64,000 bases of DNA from Pseudomonas extremaustralis (GTDB taxonomy: Bacteria; Pseudomonadota; Gammaproteobacteria; Pseudomonadales; Pseudomonadaceae): contig NZ_LT629689.1 in the NCBI RefSeq assembly GCF_900102035.1, positions 4,262,001 to 4,326,000 on the forward strand, written 5' to 3'. Under the pieces are notes generated by a model that searched no databases, was not told the DNA's origin, and saw nothing but the letters and a program-made list of their open reading frames with translations. Numbering within the stretch: position 1 is the first letter of the stretch; each line of letters starts with the position of its first letter. This document shows, one piece after another, positions 36,239 through 45,176 of the stretch. Both the position numbers and the translations under genes were made by a program.

Positions 36239-37636
36239 TTACTCGTCGTCGTCGAAGTTGTAACTGCCCGGCGCCAGGTTCTCGAAGCGTGTGTACTTGC
36301 CGATGAACGCCAGGCGGACAAACCCGATCGGGCCGTTCCGCTGCTTGCCGATGATGATCTCGGCGATGCCTTTGTGTTCGGTCTCGGGGTGGTACACCTC
36401 GTCGCGATACACAAACATGATCACGTCGGCGTCCTGCTCGATCGCTCCGGATTCACGCAAGTCGGAGTTCACCGGACGCTTGTTGGGACGTTGTTCCAGG
36501 GAACGGTTGAGCTGGGACAACGCCACCACCGGGCAGTTGAACTCCTTGGCCAGGGCTTTCAACGACCGCGAGATTTCGGAAATCTCGTTGGTCCGGTTGT
36601 CGCCGCTGGAACCCGGGATCTGCATCAACTGCAGGTAGTCGATCATGATCAGGGCAATTTCGCCGTGCTCACGCACCAGCCGGCGGGTACGCGCGCGCAT
36701 CTCCGATGGGCTGATGCCGGCGGTGTCATCGATGAACAGCTTGCGATCGTTGAGCAGGTTGACCGCCGAGGTCAGGCGCGGCCAATCGTCGTCTTCCAGG
36801 CGACCGGCGCGCACTTTGGTCTGGTCGATACGACCCAGGGACGAGAGCATCCGCATGATCAGCGATTCGCCTGGCATCTCCAGGGAGTACACCAGCACGG
36901 TCTTGTCACTGCGTAACACGGCGTTTTCCACCAGGTTCATCGCAAAGGTGGTCTTACCCATGGATGGACGGCCGGCGACGATGATCAGGTCGGACGGCTG
37001 CAGGCCGCTGGTCTTCTCGTCGAGGTCGGTGTAGCCGGTGGAGATGCCGGTGATGGCGTTGTCGGTGTTGAACAGGGTGTCGATGCGGTCGATGGCCTTG
37101 GTCAACAGATCGTTGACGCTGACCGGGCCGCCGGTTTTCGGGCGGGCTTCGGCGATCTGGAAGATCTGCCGCTCGGCCTCGTCGAGAATCTCGGCGGCGC
37201 TGCGGCCTTCGGGGTTGAAGGCGCTGTCGGCGATTTCGGTGCTGATGCCGATCAACTGGCGCAACGTGGCCCGCTCGCGAACGATCTGGGCATAGGCCTT
37301 GATGTTGGCGACGGACGGCGTGTTTTTCGCCAACTCACCGAGGTAGCCCAGGCCACCGACTTGGGAGGTCTGGCCTTCCTTGTCCAGTTGCTCGGCCAGG
37401 GTCACCACGTCGATCGGTGAGTTCTGGTCGGCCAGCTTGGCGATGGCGCGGAAGATCAGGCGGTGGTCATGGCGATAGAAATCACCGTCCGAGACTTGAT
37501 CCAGCACGCGTTCCCAGGCGTTGTTGTCCAGCATCAAGCCACCGAGCACGGCCTGTTCGGCCTCGATGGAATGCGGCGGCACCTTCAGGGCAGCGGTTTG
37601 CAGATCGTATTGCTCAGGAGCTGAAATATCGTTCAT
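36239..37636 (-). CDS. dnaB: replicative DNA helicase DnaB
   Basis: Hexameric 5'-3' helicase of the replication fork, 465 aa. The N-terminal DnaB domain (MNDISAPEQYDLQTAALKVP) is followed by a linker and a RecA-like ATPase domain with P-loop GRPSMGKTT and the Walker B region IALIMIDYLQLMQ. No intein is present. I used ATG 37636; an upstream GTG two codons earlier is a less likely start. It lies just beyond the rplI terminator and converges with the SET-domain gene, seven bases from its stop. Confidence 0.97.
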   Translation of the reverse strand: MNDISAPEQYDLQTAALKVPPHSIEAEQAVLGGLMLDNNAWERVLDQVSDGDFYRHDHRLIFRAIAKLADQNSPIDVVTLAEQLDKEGQTSQVGGLGYLGELAKNTPSVANIKAYAQIVRERATLRQLIGISTEIADSAFNPEGRSAAEILDEAERQIFQIAEARPKTGGPVSVNDLLTKAIDRIDTLFNTDNAITGISTGYTDLDEKTSGLQPSDLIIVAGRPSMGKTTFAMNLVENAVLRSDKTVLVYSLEMPGESLIMRMLSSLGRIDQTKVRAGRLEDDDWPRLTSAVNLLNDRKLFIDDTAGISPSEMRARTRRLVREHGEIALIMIDYLQLMQIPGSSGDNRTNEISEISRSLKALAKEFNCPVVALSQLNRSLEQRPNKRPVNSDLRESGAIEQDADVIMFVYRDEVYHPETEHKGIAEIIIGKQRNGPIGFVRLAFIGKYTRFENLAPGSYNFDDDE

Positions 37637-37660
37637 GGCCACTTGGAATTAGGGGGTGTG

Positions 37661-37699
37661 TAAAAAACAAAAGGCACGACCTGTAAACAGGATCGTGCC
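37661..37699 (-). terminator. terminator after rplI
   Basis: Stem GGCACGACCTG / CAGGATCGTGCC around loop TAAA, with one bulged A, at 37673-37699. On the minus strand it is followed by TTTTGTTTTTT. It separates the ribosomal operon from dnaB. Confidence 0.9.
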
Positions 37700-37746
37700 C
37701 GATGTTAACCGCCTGGCACGCGAGGTGCCAGTCAGTTAGGTGTTGC

Positions 37747-38193
37747 TTAAGCTGCTACCACGACAACGCGTACGGTGGCTTCGACTTCAGCGTGCAGGTG
37801 CACGGCTACGTCGAATTCGCCTACGTTGCGGATGGTGCCGTTCGGCAGACGAACTTCGCTTTTCGCAACTTCAACGCCGGAGGCGGTCAGTGCGTCAGCG
37901 ATGTCGTGGGTGCCGATCGAACCGAACAGCTTGCCTTCGTCACCGGCGGTGGCAGTGATAGTCACTTCCAGCTCAGCCAGTTGGGCAGCGCGAGTTTCGG
38001 CCGAAGCTTTTTTGTCTGCTGCTGCTTTTTCCAGCTCAGCACGACGCTCTTCAAACGCAGCCAGGTTGGCAGCGGTTGCAGCGGTGGCTTTGCCGTATGG
38101 CAGCAGGTAGTTACGACCGTAGCCGGCCTTAACGTTCACTTTGTCGCCCAGGTTGCCCAGGTTGGCGACTTTTTCCAGAAGGATCAGTTGCAT
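37747..38193 (-). CDS. rplI: 50S ribosomal protein L9
   Basis: Ribosomal protein of 148 aa binding 23S rRNA at the L1 stalk base. The N-terminal domain has the L9 signature [20 protein letters not shown], then a long central helix and the C-terminal RNA-binding domain. ATG 38193 is preceded by AGAGGA. It is the last gene of rpsF-rpsR-(DUF2232)-rplI and is followed by a strong terminator. Confidence 0.97.
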   Translation of the reverse strand: MQLILLEKVANLGNLGDKVNVKAGYGRNYLLPYGKATAATAANLAAFEERRAELEKAAADKKASAETRAAQLAELEVTITATAGDEGKLFGSIGTHDIADALTASGVEVAKSEVRLPNGTIRNVGEFDVAVHLHAEVEATVRVVVVAA

Positions 38194-38211
38194 GTGAAAA
38201 TCCTCTAACTT

Positions 38212-39105
38212 TTAACCTTCACCGTTCGCGTTATCGGCGTCTTTCGGCGCCAGACGACCGCGAAAATCAATCAGGCCGTCGACAATGGCCAAAACCACGA
38301 GTAACGGATAGATCAGCTGCATGAACAGCAACATCGTCACGTACAACCCCACCAGCCAGAACCTGGCCAGGCGCTTCTGCGCCACCAGCCCGTGAATCAG
38401 GGCCAATCCGGCAAACACCAGCGGTACGCTGCAAAACAGCACCAGCAAGGCCGCCTGCGAACCTAAGTACGGTCCGACAGCCATGAGTGCCAGCAGCAAC
38501 ATCGCCGGGCCCACAGGGATTCTGATGCTGCGAAATTCGCGACCAAAACCACCTGGGTTGTACAACAACGCCTGCCAATAACGCCCAAGCATCAGGCTCA
38601 GCACGCTGACGATCTGCATCATTACCGCCATCAGGCCGATCAGGGCCGGTGCAATCAGTGTCGCAAGTCGCGCTCGCTCTTCTACCGAAAGCTGCTGGTA
38701 GAGTTCCCCGAGGGCCATCGGCAAGACCTTGACGATCTCCTGCGACAGCGCCTCGATCTGCGGGCGGAAAGCCGCGTCAAGCAACACCGAAAACACCAAC
38801 CCCAATGCCACGCTGACCAGCAGCGTGCGGACCCAGGACTCACTTGCGCGCAAAACCAACGCAAGGCTCGACGATCCCAGCAGTACCAGAAGTACCTTGG
38901 GTTCGCCCAGTTGCAGCCACCAGATCAAGGCGGCCAGCACTCCCAGGGCCAGAACGCCAACGGCGTCCTGCAAACCGCGCCGCAGCAGCACAAGGCAACC
39001 GGCGGCAGCACCCAACCAATAAAGCAACGGCAATACCGCACATCCAGCCACTACCAGAGTGGCCTGCACACGACCGCGCATGATGAACTCAGCTAAGGCG
39101 CGCAT
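38212..39105 (-). CDS. DUF2232 family membrane protein
   Basis: Multi-pass inner-membrane protein of 297 aa (about eight hydrophobic helices). The gene lies between rpsR and rplI, as in other Pseudomonas. The family is uncharacterised; in other bacteria DUF2232 proteins are found near cell-envelope and ribosome genes. The C-terminus (DFRGRLAPKDADNANGEG) is cytoplasmic and polar. No catalytic motif can be recognised. Start ATG 39105 (MRALAEF) follows 36 bases of gap after rpsR. Confidence 0.82.
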   Translation of the reverse strand: MRALAEFIMRGRVQATLVVAGCAVLPLLYWLGAAAGCLVLLRRGLQDAVGVLALGVLAALIWWLQLGEPKVLLVLLGSSSLALVLRASESWVRTLLVSVALGLVFSVLLDAAFRPQIEALSQEIVKVLPMALGELYQQLSVEERARLATLIAPALIGLMAVMMQIVSVLSLMLGRYWQALLYNPGGFGREFRSIRIPVGPAMLLLALMAVGPYLGSQAALLVLFCSVPLVFAGLALIHGLVAQKRLARFWLVGLYVTMLLFMQLIYPLLVVLAIVDGLIDFRGRLAPKDADNANGEG

Positions 39106-39141
39106 GCATTCAATCCCTTACTACTTGTCGACTGCCCGGTC

Positions 39142-39372
39142 TCAGCGGCCGTGGCTGTCGGTGTAGGCCAGCAGGGCCAGGAAGCGGGCGCGCTTGATAG
39201 CGGTGGCCAGCTGACGCTGATAACGTGCTTTGGTACCGGTGATACGGCTAGGAACGATTTTGCCGGTCTCGGATACGTAGGCTTTCAGAGTGTTGAGATC
39301 TTTGTAATCGATCTCTTTCACGTCTTCAGCGGTGAAGCGGCAGAATTTACGACGACGGAAGAAACGTGCCAT
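39142..39372 (-). CDS. rpsR: 30S ribosomal protein S18
   Basis: 76-residue basic protein that forms a heterodimer with S6 on the 30S platform. It begins [13 protein letters not shown] and contains the S18 signature [17 protein letters not shown] and [14 protein letters not shown]. It follows rpsF by 28 bases. Length is normal. Confidence 0.98.
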
Positions 39373-39400
39373 TTGATAGGCTCCTTAAAAGGTCCGTGGA

Positions 39401-39823
39401 TTACTCGTCAGCGTTATCGCTGTTGTCGCTGTCATCACTATCAACGCTATCAGCGCCTTCGTGCTCAGGACGGTCGCGACGCTCACGGCGCTCACTGCGG
39501 TTTTCTTCAGCCTTGAGCATCTCGGATTGGCCGGTAACGGCTTCTTCGCGACGGATGACCAGGTTACGGATCACTGCATCGTTGTAGCGGAAGTTGTCTT
39601 CCAGCTCGGCCAGGGCCTTGCCAGTGCACTCAACGTTCAGCATCACGTAGTGAGCCTTGTGAACATTGTTGATTGCGTAGGCCAGTTGACGACGGCCCCA
39701 ATCTTCCAGACGGTGGATTTTGCCGCCGTCTTCTTCGATCAGCTTGGTGTAACGCTCAACCATGCCGCCGACTTGCTCGCTTTGATCCGGGTGGACCAAA
39801 AAGATGATTTCGTAATGACGCAT
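39401..39823 (-). CDS. rpsF: 30S ribosomal protein S6
   Basis: 140-residue ribosomal protein that pairs with S18. The core ([18 protein letters not shown]) is standard; the C-terminus from about residue 112 is very acidic with repeated Asp-Ser units, the region where other bacteria add glutamates to S6. It heads the operon. Upstream, a CTGACCG...CGGCAG hairpin in the leader may belong to S6:S18 autoregulation. Confidence 0.97.
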   Translation of the reverse strand: MRHYEIIFLVHPDQSEQVGGMVERYTKLIEEDGGKIHRLEDWGRRQLAYAINNVHKAHYVMLNVECTGKALAELEDNFRYNDAVIRNLVIRREEAVTGQSEMLKAEENRSERRERRDRPEHEGADSVDSDDSDNSDNADE

Positions 39824-39846
39824 GAATGCTCCTTACGGGTTGTAGC

Positions 39847-39867
39847 CTGCCGCTCAAAAACGGTCAG
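39847..39867 (-). promoter_or_regulatory. possible S6:S18 leader hairpin of rpsF
   Basis: On the minus strand the leader contains CTGACCG-TTTTTGAG-CGGCAG: six pairs with one bulged A, lying shortly before the AAGGAG ribosome-binding site of rpsF. In other bacteria S6:S18 binds an rpsF leader element with CCG in a hairpin. The match is weak and by eye only. Confidence 0.3.
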
Positions 39868-39999
39868 ACAAGGAGTGAATGACACTTATGGATCCTGCCG
39901 CGGGGAGGCACATCGGTGCCTGCCAGCAAGGCAAGGGGCGCAATTGTAGAGAAGGGGGAGAAAGGGCGCAAGGTGATTGGTGATTATTTGAACAATCAT

Positions 40000-40035
40000 C
40001 CTGTGCGGGAGCCGGCTTGCCAGCTCCCGCACAGG
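40000..40035. repeat. 13-bp inverted repeat (REP-like), probable terminator of rnr-rlmB
   Basis: CCTGTGCGGGAGC / GCTCCCGCACAGG with a 10-base loop. It lies directly after the rlmB stop. There is no T run, so termination would depend on hairpin strength or Rho. Confidence 0.7.
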
Positions 40036-40042
40036 GCGCAGG

Positions 40043-40801
40043 TCAGGACTTTTTGGTCTTGGCCTTGGCGCCGCGCTGGCGCTGGGCTTCGAACAGGCAC
40101 ACGCCGGTCGCGACCGACACGTTGAGACTGCTGACGCTGCCCGCCATCGGCAGGTGCACCAGGTAATCGCAATGCTCGCGGGTCAGGCGACGCATGCCCT
40201 TGCCTTCGGCCCCCATGATCAGGATGGTCGGGCCGGTAAGGTCCTGGTCATAAATGCTGACCTCGGCCTCGCCCGCCGTGCCCACGACCCACAGGCCGCG
40301 CTGCTGGAGTTTCTCCAGGGTGCGCGCCAGGTTGGTCACGGCCACCAACGGAATCACTTCCGCGGCGCCGCAGGCGACTTTACGCACCACAGGCGTCAAG
40401 GTGGCCGACTTGTCTTTCGGCACGATCACCGCCAGCGCACCGGCGGCATCCGCCGAACGCAGGCAGGCACCGAGGTTGTGCGGATCGGTCACGCCGTCCA
40501 GCACCAGCAGCAGCGGCGCGCCTTCGGTGCGGTCGAGCAGCTCGTCGAGCATCGCTTCGCCCCAGACCTGGCTTGGACTTACGTCCGCAACCACGCCCTG
40601 GTGAACGCCCTCGACCCACACATCCATTTCGCGCCGCTCGGCCTGGCCGATGGCGACTTTATTCGCATTAGCCAGCTCGACCAGCGCCTGTACGCGCGGC
40701 TCGCTACGGCCTTCGGCCAACCAGACTTGCTTGACGCGCTTGGGATGGTGACGCAGCAGTGCTTCTACGGCGTGTACGCCGTAGATTTTTTCCAGACTCA
40801 T
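40043..40801 (-). CDS. rlmB: 23S rRNA (guanosine-2'-O)-methyltransferase RlmB
   Basis: SpoU-family (SPOUT fold) methyltransferase of 252 aa; in E. coli it methylates G2251 in the peptidyl-transferase region. Visible are a substrate-binding N-terminal domain (EKIYGVHAVEALLRHHPKRV), the SAM-binding knot motifs LVLDGVTDPHNLGACLRSADA and GAEGKGMRRLT, and the terminal NVSVATGVCLFEA. It overlaps rnr by four bases, the conserved rnr-rlmB pair. Confidence 0.96.
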   Translation of the reverse strand: MSLEKIYGVHAVEALLRHHPKRVKQVWLAEGRSEPRVQALVELANANKVAIGQAERREMDVWVEGVHQGVVADVSPSQVWGEAMLDELLDRTEGAPLLLVLDGVTDPHNLGACLRSADAAGALAVIVPKDKSATLTPVVRKVACGAAEVIPLVAVTNLARTLEKLQQRGLWVVGTAGEAEVSIYDQDLTGPTILIMGAEGKGMRRLTREHCDYLVHLPMAGSVSSLNVSVATGVCLFEAQRQRGAKAKTKKS

Positions 40802-43431
40802 GACTTGGCCTTAGGTTTGCGCGACCCGCCGCTTTTGGCGGGAGCCGAACCCGCTTTTGGCGGGCCTTTACGGTGTTTACTGGGCTTGCTCGACGGCTTT
40901 TCCGCCCCGTGGGACTTTCCCCCAGACGCCGCTTTACCACCGCTTTTGGCTTCGTTGAGCAACTGCTGCTTCAACTCGCGGCTCTTGCGCAGTTCGGCGT
41001 TTTTCGCCGCTGCGTCGCTTGGACGGTAGGCTTCGGGCACCTTGTCCTTGACGGACGGACGACGACTTGCCTTGGCAGGTTCAGGCTCTGCCACCACTTT
41101 CGCCGAAGCACCTTTGCCTTTGGACGCAGGCGCAGCGGTGTCGTTGCCACGTTTTTTGCGGCCGATCGACGCGTCGATGGTTTTTTCCGACATGCCAAAG
41201 TCGATCTTGCGCTCGTCGAGATCGACGCGCATGACCTGCACTTCCACTGTGTCGCCCAGACGGAAACTGCGACCGGTGCGCTCGCCCGCCAGACGGTGAT
41301 GCACAGGATCGAAGTGGTAGTAGTCACCCGGCAAGGCGGTGACATGCACCAGGCCTTCGACGTAGATGTCGGTCAGTTCGACGAACAGGCCAAAGCCGGT
41401 CACGGCCGTGATCACACCCGGGAACGACTCGCCCACGCGGTCCTTCATGAACTCGCACTTGAGCCAGTTGACCACATCGCGGGTGGCTTCGTCGGCACGG
41501 CGCTCGCTCATGGAACACTGCTCGCCCAACTGTTCCAGGGCCGCTTCGTCGTACGGATAGATCCGCGCCTTCGGAATGGTCATGGCACCGGCGCGCTTGA
41601 CGTGCGGGGTGTTCTGCTTGGAATGGATCACACTGCGGATCGCCCGGTGCGTGAGCAAATCCGGGTAACGGCGAATCGGCGAGGTGAAGTGGGTATACGC
41701 CTCGTAATTCAGGCCGAAGTGGCCCTGGTTGTCGGCGCTGTACACCGCCTGGCTCAAGGAGCGCAGCATGACGGTCTGGATCACATGGTAATCCGGACGA
41801 TCCTTGATGCTGGCCAGCAATGCCTGGTAGTCCTTCGGCGTCGGGCCGTCCTTGCCTTTGTGCAGGGACAGGCCCAACTCGCCGAGGAACGCGCGCAGCT
41901 TCTCCAGACGCTCCGGCGGCGGGCCGTCGTGCACCCGGTACAGCGCTGGAATTTCGTGCTTCTTCAGGAATTCCGCGGTGGCCACGTTGGCCGCCAGCAT
42001 GCATTCCTCGATCAGCTTGTGCGCATCGTTGCGAGTCGTCGGGGTGATCGCCGCGATCTTGCGCTCGGAACCGAAGATGATCCGGGTTTCCTGGGTTTCA
42101 AAATCGATCGCGCCACGCAGGTGACGGGCCCCCAACAACACCTTGTACAGCGAGTAGAGCTGCTTGAGATGGGGTACCACATGCCCGTACTCACCGCGCA
42201 GGGCTTTGGCCTCGCTGGTTTTCGGCTGTTCCAGGATGGTGCTGACCTTGTTGTAGGTCAGGCGCGCCTGGGAGTGGATCACCGCTTCGTAGAACTGGTA
42301 ATCGGTCATTTCGCCGGTTTTCGAGATAGTCATCTCGCACACCATGGCCAAACGGTCGACTTTCGGGTTCAGGGAGCACAGGCCGTTGGACAGCTGCTCA
42401 GGCAGCATCGGGATCACGCGCTCAGGGAAATACACGGAGTTACCGCGGACCTGGGCTTCGTTATCCAGCGCCGAACCGATCTTCACGTAGCTGGAGACGT
42501 CGGCAATTGCCACGTACAACTTCCAGCCGCCGGAGAACAGGCGCAACTTGCCGGGCTTGGCCTCGCAGTAGACCGCATCGTCGAAGTCGCGGGCATCTTC
42601 GCCGTCGATGGTGACGAACGGCAGATGACGCAGGTCGATGCGTTTCTCTTTGTCCTTTTCTTCGACTTCCGGCTTGAGCTTGGCGGCTTCCTTGAGTACG
42701 GCTTCGGGCCAGACGTGAGGAATATCGTAGGTGCGCAGCGCGACGTCGATTTCCATGCCCGGCGCCATGTAGTTGCCGACCACTTCAACGATATCGCCCT
42801 GGGGCTGGAAGCGCGGGGTTGGCCAGTGGGTGATTTTCACCTCGACGAACTGACCGACCTTGGCGGCGCCATTACGACCCGGCGTCACCAGTACTTCCTG
42901 CTGGACCTTGGGGTTGTCGGGAATGACGAAGCCGATCCCACCCTCTTCGAAGTAACGACCGACGATGGACTCGTGGGCACGGGACACCACTTCGACGATC
43001 ACGCCTTCGCGGCGACCGCGACGGTCCAGGCCCGATACGCGCGCCAGGGCACGGTCGCCATCGAACACCAGGCGCATTTGCGCCGGGCTCATGAACAGAT
43101 CGTCGCTGCCGTCATCCGGGATCAGGAAGCCGAAGCCGTCACGGTGGCCGGCAATGCGCCCCAGGATCAGGTCGAGCTTGTCCACCGGCGCATAGGTGCC
43201 ACGGCGGGTGTAGATCAATTGAGCATCGCGCTCCATGGCACGCAGGCGGCGGCGCAGGGCTTCGAGCTGGTCTTCGGTGGTCAGACCGAACTCTTCAACC
43301 AGCTGCTCGCGGCTAGCAGGCGAACCCCGATCGGCGAGATGCGCCAGGATCAGTTCGCGGCTAGGAATAGGGTTTTCATATTTTTCCGCTTCACGAGCGG
43401 CCTCGGGATCGAGGGACTGCCAATCGGCCAT
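40798..43431 (-). CDS. rnr: ribonuclease R
   Basis: Processive 3'-5' exoribonuclease of 877 aa that degrades structured RNA. It has the RNase R helix-turn-helix N-terminus, OB/cold-shock domains, the RNB catalytic domain with DDAVYCEA and RDFDDAVY-type metal-binding acids, and an S1 domain (VITAVTGFGLFVELTD). The C-terminus from about 750 is a long Lys/Ser/Pro-rich tail (for example KGKGASAKVVAEPEPAKASR). ATG 43431 gives MADWQSLDPEA. rlmB follows with a four-base overlap. Confidence 0.96.
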   Translation of the reverse strand: MADWQSLDPEAAREAEKYENPIPSRELILAHLADRGSPASREQLVEEFGLTTEDQLEALRRRLRAMERDAQLIYTRRGTYAPVDKLDLILGRIAGHRDGFGFLIPDDGSDDLFMSPAQMRLVFDGDRALARVSGLDRRGRREGVIVEVVSRAHESIVGRYFEEGGIGFVIPDNPKVQQEVLVTPGRNGAAKVGQFVEVKITHWPTPRFQPQGDIVEVVGNYMAPGMEIDVALRTYDIPHVWPEAVLKEAAKLKPEVEEKDKEKRIDLRHLPFVTIDGEDARDFDDAVYCEAKPGKLRLFSGGWKLYVAIADVSSYVKIGSALDNEAQVRGNSVYFPERVIPMLPEQLSNGLCSLNPKVDRLAMVCEMTISKTGEMTDYQFYEAVIHSQARLTYNKVSTILEQPKTSEAKALRGEYGHVVPHLKQLYSLYKVLLGARHLRGAIDFETQETRIIFGSERKIAAITPTTRNDAHKLIEECMLAANVATAEFLKKHEIPALYRVHDGPPPERLEKLRAFLGELGLSLHKGKDGPTPKDYQALLASIKDRPDYHVIQTVMLRSLSQAVYSADNQGHFGLNYEAYTHFTSPIRRYPDLLTHRAIRSVIHSKQNTPHVKRAGAMTIPKARIYPYDEAALEQLGEQCSMSERRADEATRDVVNWLKCEFMKDRVGESFPGVITAVTGFGLFVELTDIYVEGLVHVTALPGDYYHFDPVHHRLAGERTGRSFRLGDTVEVQVMRVDLDERKIDFGMSEKTIDASIGRKKRGNDTAAPASKGKGASAKVVAEPEPAKASRRPSVKDKVPEAYRPSDAAAKNAELRKSRELKQQLLNEAKSGGKAASGGKSHGAEKPSSKPSKHRKGPPKAGSAPAKSGGSRKPKAKS

Positions 43432-43592
43432 TAGAGAATTTTCACCTTGTCTATATGAGGGTTAGTTTGGCATACGCGTATTGAAACGGGAAATTTCAGG
43501 CATCAACAAGCGTTTAAAAGCCTTTTGTAGCCCCCGGAACGCACCTTGCACGACCGCTGGTGAAATTTTCCAGGATTTTTTGATAGCAGGGG

Positions 43593-43621
43593 TTTACAGC
43601 CTGAAGGCCTCTCCGTATAGT
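43593..43621 (+). promoter_or_regulatory. promoter of the first tRNA-Leu
   Basis: -35 TTTACA (43593-43598) and -10 TATAGT (43616-43621) with a 17-base spacer, followed by a G+C-rich discriminator. The same elements precede the second tRNA. Confidence 0.85.
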
Positions 43622-43655
43622 GCGCGCCATCGACGACGGCAACGTTGAAGATGCT

Positions 43656-43742
43656 GCCCAGATGGTGAAATTGGTAGACACGCCAGCTTCAGGTGCTGGT
43701 GACCGCAAGGTCGTGGAAGTTCGAGTCTTCTTCTGGGCACCA
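43656..43742 (+). tRNA. tRNA-Leu(CAG)
   Basis: 87-nt type II tRNA. Acceptor stem GCCCAGA/TCTGGGC, anticodon arm CCAGC-TTCAGGT-GCTGG giving anticodon CAG, a long variable arm (GACC-GCAA-GGTC), T arm with GTTCGAGTC, and an encoded 3' ACCA. Confidence 0.97.
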
Positions 43743-43776
43743 ATTCAAAACTTGAGGTTTGAACCTTGAGTGTCCC

Positions 43777-43800
43777 AAAAACCCGCGAAAGCGGGTTTTT
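43777..43800 (+). terminator. terminator of the first tRNA-Leu
   Basis: AAAACCCGC-GAAA-GCGGGTTTT hairpin followed by further T residues, 35 bases after the tRNA end. Confidence 0.92.
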
Positions 43801-43857
43801 GCGTTCAGGGCCTTTGATTTTCAACGGAAAACTTGATTTATATTTTTGAATCAGGGG

Positions 43858-43886
43858 TTTACAGATCAAAAAGCCCTCCGTATAGT
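43858..43886 (+). promoter_or_regulatory. promoter of the second tRNA-Leu
   Basis: -35 TTTACA (43858-43863) and -10 TATAGT (43881-43886) with a 17-base spacer, matching the first promoter in both boxes. Confidence 0.85.
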
Positions 43887-43920
43887 TCGCCCCATCGACA
43901 GCGCAAGCGTTGTCGATAAT

Positions 43921-44007
43921 GCCCAGGTGGTGAAATTGGTAGACACGCCAGCTTCAGGTGCTGGTGACCTTACGGTCGTGGAAGTTCGAGTCTTCTCCTG
44001 GGCACCA
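43921..44007 (+). tRNA. tRNA-Leu(CAG), second copy
   Basis: 87-nt tRNA nearly identical to 43656-43742, with the same anticodon CAG. Differences are the seventh acceptor pair, A-T changed to G-C (GCCCAGG/CCTGGGC), a compensated change, and the variable-arm loop (GCAA to TTAC). 3' ACCA is encoded. Confidence 0.97.
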
Positions 44008-44016
44008 CATTCAGAT

Positions 44017-44040
44017 CAAACCCGCGAAAGCGGGTTTTTT
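44017..44040 (+). terminator. terminator of the second tRNA-Leu
   Basis: AAACCCGC-GAAA-GCGGGTTT stem with a T run, the same design as after the first tRNA, ten bases from its end. Confidence 0.93.
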
Positions 44041-44150
44041 CGTTTCTGGGGCGTAAAACTTTTCCATCGATCCCCCCTCCACCCGCATTTGAGAAGCTTT
44101 ATCGTTTATCCTTGCAACGATTTGTTGCATTCAAGCGAGGAAACTTCCGG

Positions 44151-45176
44151 ATGATGATCCGCGACACCCATCTCAAGACATCCCTTCTACGCGGCCTGGG
44201 CATCACCCTGCTCGGCCTGATCCTGCTCTCGCCCACCGCCTATTGCGCCGACAAGATTTCCCTGACCCTGTACAACGGGCAACACAAAGAAGTCGGCGAT
44301 GAGCTGGCCAAGGCCTTCGAAGCCAAGACCGGTATTCACGTCAATGTACGTAAAGGCAGCAGCAACCAACTGGCCAGCCAGGTCGTCGAAGAAGGCAACC
44401 GCTCCCCCGCCGACGTGATCTACACCGAAGAATCGCCACCGCTGAACAAACTCGGCGAACAGGGCCTGCTGGCCAAAATCGATGCCAGCACCCTCGACGT
44501 ACTGCCCAAGGACTACGTCGGCAGCAATGGCGACTGGATGGGCGTGACTGCACGCACCCGCGTCGTGGCCTTCAACCCGAAACTCATCGCCGAAAAAGAC
44601 CTGCCCAAATCCGTGCTGGATTTCGCCGCCCCCCAGTGGCAAGGCAAGGTCGGCTTCGTGCCCACCAGCGGCGCGTTCCAGGAACAGGCAGTCGCGATCA
44701 TCAAGCTGCACGGGCGCGAAGCCGCTGAAGAATGGCTGACCGGCCTGCGCGCCTTCGGCAAGGTGTACAGCAACAATATGGTCGCCCTTAAAGCCGTGGA
44801 AAATGGCGAAATCGCCACCGTGCTGGTGAACAACTATTACTGGTTTGCCCTGAAGAAAGAAAAAACCAACCTGGACTCACAACTGCACTACTTCACCAAC
44901 GGCGATGCCGGCGGCCTGATCACCGTTTCGTCAGCAGCAGCGCTGAAATCCAGCAAACACCCGCAAGAAGCCCAACAGTTGCTGGCGTTCATGGTCAGCG
45001 AAGAAGGCCAGCGCGTGATCACCAACACCTCGGCCGAGTACCCGCTGCGCAAGGGCATGGAATCCAATCGTGGCCTCAAGCCTTTCAGCGAGCTGCAACC
45101 GCCGAAAGTCACCCCGGCCGATCTGGGCAATGCCGAAGAAGCCCTGGACCTGGAACGTGACGTTGGCTTGAACTGA
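44151..45176 (+). CDS. fbpA: iron(III) ABC transporter substrate-binding protein
   Basis: Periplasmic ferric-ion-binding protein of 341 aa (FbpA/HitA/AfuA type). ATG 44151 has AGGAAA upstream and gives a signal peptide of about 33 residues (ending AYCA). The mature part (KISLTLYNGQHKEVGDELAK) and GEIATVLVNNYYWFALK match the family; the adjacent Tyr-Tyr pair near residue 228 is the Fe3+ ligand pair. The permease gene follows with a one-base TGATG overlap. Confidence 0.92.
   Translation: MMIRDTHLKTSLLRGLGITLLGLILLSPTAYCADKISLTLYNGQHKEVGDELAKAFEAKTGIHVNVRKGSSNQLASQVVEEGNRSPADVIYTEESPPLNKLGEQGLLAKIDASTLDVLPKDYVGSNGDWMGVTARTRVVAFNPKLIAEKDLPKSVLDFAAPQWQGKVGFVPTSGAFQEQAVAIIKLHGREAAEEWLTGLRAFGKVYSNNMVALKAVENGEIATVLVNNYYWFALKKEKTNLDSQLHYFTNGDAGGLITVSSAAALKSSKHPQEAQQLLAFMVSEEGQRVITNTSAEYPLRKGMESNRGLKPFSELQPPKVTPADLGNAEEALDLERDVGLN

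Noticed and set aside
40873..43434. Long plus-strand open frame through rnr
   Set aside because: Antisense to RNase R, which has all its domains; the frame has no recognisable protein.
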